Assembly: GCA_030704615.1 (NCBI GenBank)
Contig: CM060731.1
Location: 10,168,001-10,232,000 of the forward strand
Source of the DNA: Takakia lepidozioides
Taxonomy: Eukaryota > Streptophyta > Takakiopsida > Takakiales > Takakiaceae
DNA length: 64,000 nt
Direction of reading: 5' to 3'
The notes below the pieces were generated by a model that had not been told where the DNA came from, ran no database searches, and saw only the letters and a program-made list of their open reading frames with translations. Numbering within the stretch: the stretch's first letter is position 1; every line of letters begins with the position of its first letter. The translations under genes were made by a program, and so were the position numbers. This document shows, piece after piece, positions 60,601-64,000 of this stretch.

Positions 60601-61308
60601 TGTCACAGACATAGCCCAGAAGAACTTACCAGGAGTAAATACCAGAAGTTACCAAGTTACCATGTTACCGAAAGTTATCATGACTTACCGTGATTTACCA
60701 TGATCTACCATGATTTACCATTACTTACCAAATTACCATGTTACCGAAAGTTATCATGACTTACCGTGATTTACCATGATCTACCATGATTTACCATTAC
60801 TTATCAAGTTACCGGGAGTTTACCAAATTACCAAGAGTAACTTGGGAAACTACTCAGGAAGCTTCCTTAGGATGAAACTTCTCCATCAAGATACCTCATT
60901 TGTTTAAGAAAGCTTCTCCATCAAGAAACCTTTGTTTAATCTTGGAAACTTCTCCAGCAAGAAACCTCCATAGGGGAAGCTTCTTGGGGAAGCTTCTTAG
61001 TAGCCAGTATATATAGGAGACGAGACTGGACATTCTTCAGTCTCGCCAACACCAATTCAAGCTACTCTTGTTTCCAGTTCCCAGTACTCTAGCCCAGGTT
61101 CCAGTATCTGGTACTCCAGTCCAGTTTCTAGCATTCCAGTATTCAAGTCGTGTTCCAATATCTTGTACTCTTGTTCATTGTTATAAAGATCGTCTTGATT
61201 CCTATTTACTCATCGTGCATTCGGCCACGCCGACCTTGACTTCTTGTCTAGCATTGTACCTCTAGTTTTATCCCTTGTTTGTGTTCAGTCATGTTTTCGT
61301 CCTTGACA
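60601..61308 (+). repeat. 3' LTR of the chromovirus
   Basis: 708 bp, TG...CA, about 130 bp longer than the 5' LTR. A block of TTACCATG-type repeats is duplicated (60660-60800) and an extra segment is present near 60835-60930. TATA and the AGTCTCGCC start region are conserved (61005-61050). Confidence 0.9.
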
Positions 61309-61404
61309 CCGGCGGTGCAAGTTGTTTCCTTGCCATTGTTGTGGGACACAATGGAGGAGATGTATGGAGCTACCAAGGGGCCACAAAGGTATTCTGGGGC
61401 GGTG

Positions 61405-62123
61405 TGTCGCGGCCCTTTGCCTTGAGGGCAGGGGGTCGGGACACATGAGGGGCTGCCCCTGTGGTGGGGGCAGCGGCGGCGATAGGTATGGGGGGCTGAA
61501 GCACCCTTGAGTGCCCAAGGCACTCAAGGAGGCGGAGGCGCTCACTAGGTGGAGCCCCGCACACCGGGTTGCGGTGGAGGTGGCTCCACAAGGGTGGTGG
61601 TAGCTTAGTGGGACTTAGGGGGTGGCATAGGACTCACCATGGGGTGGAGACCTCGAGGTGGGAGTCGTGGGGAGTCTTGGGACTCATCACGGTCCATTGG
61701 GGCCGCGGTGAGTGGGCCAAGACTCACCGCGACTCACCACCGGGAGTCGAGGGTTTTCGTGGTGGTTCGCCATAAAATGGCATGGCTGGTTATGAAAACC
61801 CCGCGGACAGCTACAGAAGTATATATAGGGAGTAGTAACCCCGAGAACGGTGCAAGCCCGTTGGTGACCAAAAACTAGTGAGTAAGCGAGCGAGCCGGAA
61901 AGACCAAAGAGTGGGGAGCTGTTCCGGACTGCCATCTACCAAAGGGAATTCTCCTAGTCCCAAATAGGTGGAGGGTTTAGAGGGAAGCGGAAGGGGACCG
62001 TTATGTCCCGGTGAGCAGCCGAAACTCCAAGTTGGCCCGGCGGCCAGGTTGGGAGTCAGGCGCGCGCATCAAAGCGAGTAACTATGACTTGAAGGGGAGT
62101 TTACCGAAGTGAGGTGTGCGACA
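61405..62123 (+). repeat. 5' LTR of a second gypsy element
   Basis: Proposed limits from the inverted ends TGTCGC (61405-61410) and GCGACA (62118-62123), the latter two bases before the primer site. A TATATATA box lies at 61820-61827. Only this LTR is in the window, so the left end is inferred, not checked against a partner. Confidence 0.6.
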
Positions 62124-62125
62124 CT

Positions 62126-62137
62126 TGGTATCAGAGC
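62126..62137 (+). promoter_or_regulatory. Primer-binding site, initiator Met-tRNA type
   Basis: TGGTATCAGAGC, the standard plant gypsy/copia primer site complementary to the 3' end of initiator methionine tRNA. Confidence 0.9.
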
Positions 62138-62178
62138 TTAGAGTTCAGTACGCGATCGTCCTTGGGATTGGCCTCATC

Positions 62179-63255
62179 ATGGGGTCGGGCAAGCCGAAGC
62201 GAAAGCGGAACGGCCCAAAAGATGATGATCCCGGTGAGCCCGATGGGGGCGACGTGTCACCGAGGCGGCCGTTTGAGGAAGCGATATGTTTCCGAAAACG
62301 AGGCCGCTCAGAGCGGGAGGAATCCGAGGAGTCGGAGCCCGAGGAATCTTTGAGAGCTCCGACAAACCAAGAGATGCCTCCCATGCCGGCAGCCTTTTGG
62401 GAAGGGTTGTTGGCGCAGTTTGGCGGGACGTTGAAAGACGTGTTGAAGGCGGCTAATGCCACTTCCACCAAGGCAAAGTTTAAGGTGAAGCCTAAGGAAC
62501 CCGGCACCTTCGAGGGCGTTCGAAACCGGAAGGCACTCAACACCTGGCTCCTGGAGCTAGAGCAGTACTTCCGGGCGGCCAAGTTGAGTGACGAGGATCG
62601 GGTGGAAGTGGCTCCCACCTATTTGAGGGGCTATGCTCAACAATGGTGGCAGAAACGCCTTCACGACCGAGGCCCAAGCCCGGAAACCTTGAACTGGAGT
62701 GAGTTCAAGGAATTGATGAAGAGACAGTTTGTGCCCCTCAACGCATCCTGGCTTGCCCGGGACAAGATGAGGAATTTGAAGCAAACAGATGACATTCGGG
62801 GGTATGTCCAGGCTTTCAATGTGCTGTTGCTCGAAGTCGCGGACATGGCAGAACCAGAAATGGTCTTCAACTTTGTGGCGGGACTGGCCCCATGGGCTAG
62901 GCGGAAGTTGGAGGAGAAGCCACCCAAGACTTTGAACGAGGCAATTGAGAGAGCTGAATGTTTCTCGGATGTCCCTAGGGGTGAGAGACAAGGCCGTACG
63001 GAGCTGAACCACAAGAAGACCCGGCGGGAAGGTGACTCCTCCCGACCGGAAAAGAAGTGGGATAGGCCACGCGGCGAAAATGGCACGTGGAAATCGAAGG
63101 GAGGGCCTTCACACGTCAAGGCGGCACCCGGTGCTTCGAAAGGAAAAGGGTGTGGAGCGACTTATGGCGGACAGAAGGCGACCTTTGATGGAGTGTGTTT
63201 CAATTGCGGGGAGCCCGGGCACATGGCCAAGAAGTGCACGAAGCCCGGCAATTGA
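62179..63255 (+). CDS. gag of the second gypsy element
   Basis: Intact frame of 358 residues from ATG 62179. A basic/acidic N terminus is followed by the retrotransposon gag domain (GTFEGVRNRKALNTWLLELE, YLRGYAQQWWQKRL, FKELMKRQFVP), a charged linker and one CCHC zinc knuckle (CFNCGEPGHMAKKCTKPGN). The frame is also open upstream through the primer site, but that part is not expected to be translated. Confidence 0.9.
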   Translation: MGSGKPKRKRNGPKDDDPGEPDGGDVSPRRPFEEAICFRKRGRSEREESEESEPEESLRAPTNQEMPPMPAAFWEGLLAQFGGTLKDVLKAANATSTKAKFKVKPKEPGTFEGVRNRKALNTWLLELEQYFRAAKLSDEDRVEVAPTYLRGYAQQWWQKRLHDRGPSPETLNWSEFKELMKRQFVPLNASWLARDKMRNLKQTDDIRGYVQAFNVLLLEVADMAEPEMVFNFVAGLAPWARRKLEEKPPKTLNEAIERAECFSDVPRGERQGRTELNHKKTRREGDSSRPEKKWDRPRGENGTWKSKGGPSHVKAAPGASKGKGCGATYGGQKATFDGVCFNCGEPGHMAKKCTKPGN

Positions 63256-64000
63256 ACATGACTCGGGCGACCACGGAGCTGTCGGAAGATACCATCAGTC
63301 GCTTGGTGGAAGCGGTGGTCGCCAGGACTTGCAAGGTAGGCAAATTTTCTTGTGAGTTGTATCAGGAAACTGGCGCCTTACGAAAAGGGAGTCAGTTATT
63401 GTTCGTGGATGGGATAATATCCGGAACTAATGTGTCGTTGTTGGTGGACACAGGAGCGTCGCACTCCTTCATGACGCCGGCGGCGGCGCGAAAGTTGGGA
63501 CTCCCGACAAGTGACGTGGGGGCCCTATTGAGGTGCGCTCTGCCAAAGGAGAACCTCAGTTGGCGACAAGGTTGGCGTTTGATGTTCCTCTTCAACTGGG
63601 GAGTTGGGAGGGACGTGAGAACTTCACTATCTGCGAGATCGATGGAGTGGATCTCATTTTTGGGATGACCTTTTTGAGCAAATCCGGAGCGGTCATAGAT
63701 GGCCGCAAGAGAGTAGTCACGCTGCCATGTGGGAATGGTGGCGAGGTTTTACGAGTGTCGGAAACGCCCAAATCCGTGGGAGGGCGAATAAACCTTCTAT
63801 CAGCAAAGGAGTGGGCCGTGGAGGAGACACACGAGTCCCAGTTTTTGCTTTACATTAGAGAAGTGAAAGGAGAAGGCGATGGGGAGCCGAGCCCAGATTG
63901 GATCAAGGGGATTTTGGAGAAATACCAGGATGTGATGCCGGAGGATTTACCAAGCGGCTTGCCGCGAAGAGAGTTGACCACAAAATTGAGGTGATACCGG
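63256..64000 (+). pseudogene. Start of pol (protease), runs off the right edge
   Basis: Pol is in another frame and overlaps the end of gag (63195-63255). It has the protease site LLVDTGASHSFMTPAAARKL (about 63438-63498). A frame change in a G-run near 63517-63522 shifts it to ENFTICEIDGVDLIFGMTFL, and another near 63975 precedes VDHKIEVIP, the usual start of the RT region. So this copy is also damaged, or the assembly has small indels. Confidence 0.8.

Larger units (their letters stand above)
50531..61308 (+). mobile_element. Chromodomain Ty3/gypsy retrotransposon, split by a nested CACTA element
   Basis: Bounded by LTRs (50531-51107 and 60601-61308) that start TGTCAC and end TTGACA, inside a perfect 5-bp target duplication CCGGC (50526-50530, 61309-61313). 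Order of parts: gag, zinc knuckle, protease, reverse transcriptase, RNase H, integrase, chromodomain, extra ORF, purine tract (about 60587-60600), 3' LTR. That is the chromovirus layout. It is defective: stop codons, frameshifts and an RT deletion, and a 4,482-bp insertion at 53777-58258. Without the insert it would be about 6.3 kb. Several stops look like C-to-T changes (Gln to TAG, Trp to TGA), as expected from decay of methylated DNA. The LTRs differ by indels, so the insertion is not recent. Confidence 0.93.

Noticed and set aside
1-64000. CRISPR arrays, bacterial operons, rRNA genes
   Set aside because: None seen. The window has spliced plant genes and plant transposons throughout.

Overview
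This is a window of land-plant nuclear DNA. The genes are split by many GT-AG introns. The families present are plant-type: a TPLATE-complex EH protein, plant-style kelch and GT61 proteins, a 2-oxoglutarate oxygenase, PPR and OSB gene fragments, and chromoviral Ty3/gypsy elements. Intron sizes (about 90-1000 bp) and the mix of genes and retroelements would suit a bryophyte, lycophyte or fern, but I cannot fix the species from sequence alone.

Left part (1-22 kb) is gene-dense. From left to right it holds a truncated EH-domain endocytosis gene (minus), the transcription elongation factor ELF1/ELOF1 (minus, four exons including a 22-nt one), a divergently arranged seven-exon gene for an unrecognised membrane protein (plus), a 3-kb zone of broken minus-strand reading frames with a strong foldback hairpin, and a kelch-repeat gene with at least eleven exons (minus).

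Middle part (22-44 kb) begins with a LINE remnant and about 5 kb of AT-rich DNA carrying two copies of a tRNA-derived SINE. A 2OG-Fe(II) oxygenase gene follows, whose 2OG-binding arginine is replaced by tryptophan. Next is a divergent pair, a GT61 glycosyltransferase (minus, one frameshift) and the U6 snRNA exonuclease USB1 (plus, seven exons). Then come a 482-bp Mutator-type MITE with a perfect 9-bp target duplication, a GC-rich island, and a single-exon gene with six repeats of a basic-x-x-Ser motif plus a C-terminal zinc ribbon.

Right part (44-64 kb) is repeat DNA: AT-rich sequence, minisatellites, and a nested transposon stack. A chromodomain Ty3/gypsy element (50531-61308, 5-bp target duplication CCGGC) has been split inside its RNase H region by a 4,482-bp CACTA transposon (53777-58258, target duplication TGT). 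The CACTA element carries captured pieces of OSB and PPR genes and no transposase that I can see. The gypsy element shows RNA self-priming-like complementarity between its predicted transcript start and its primer-binding region, and it has an extra reading frame after the chromodomain. A second gypsy element with the usual initiator-Met-tRNA primer site starts at 61405 and runs off the right edge.

Exon models were built by hand from splice phase and family similarity. No search or alignment was run.
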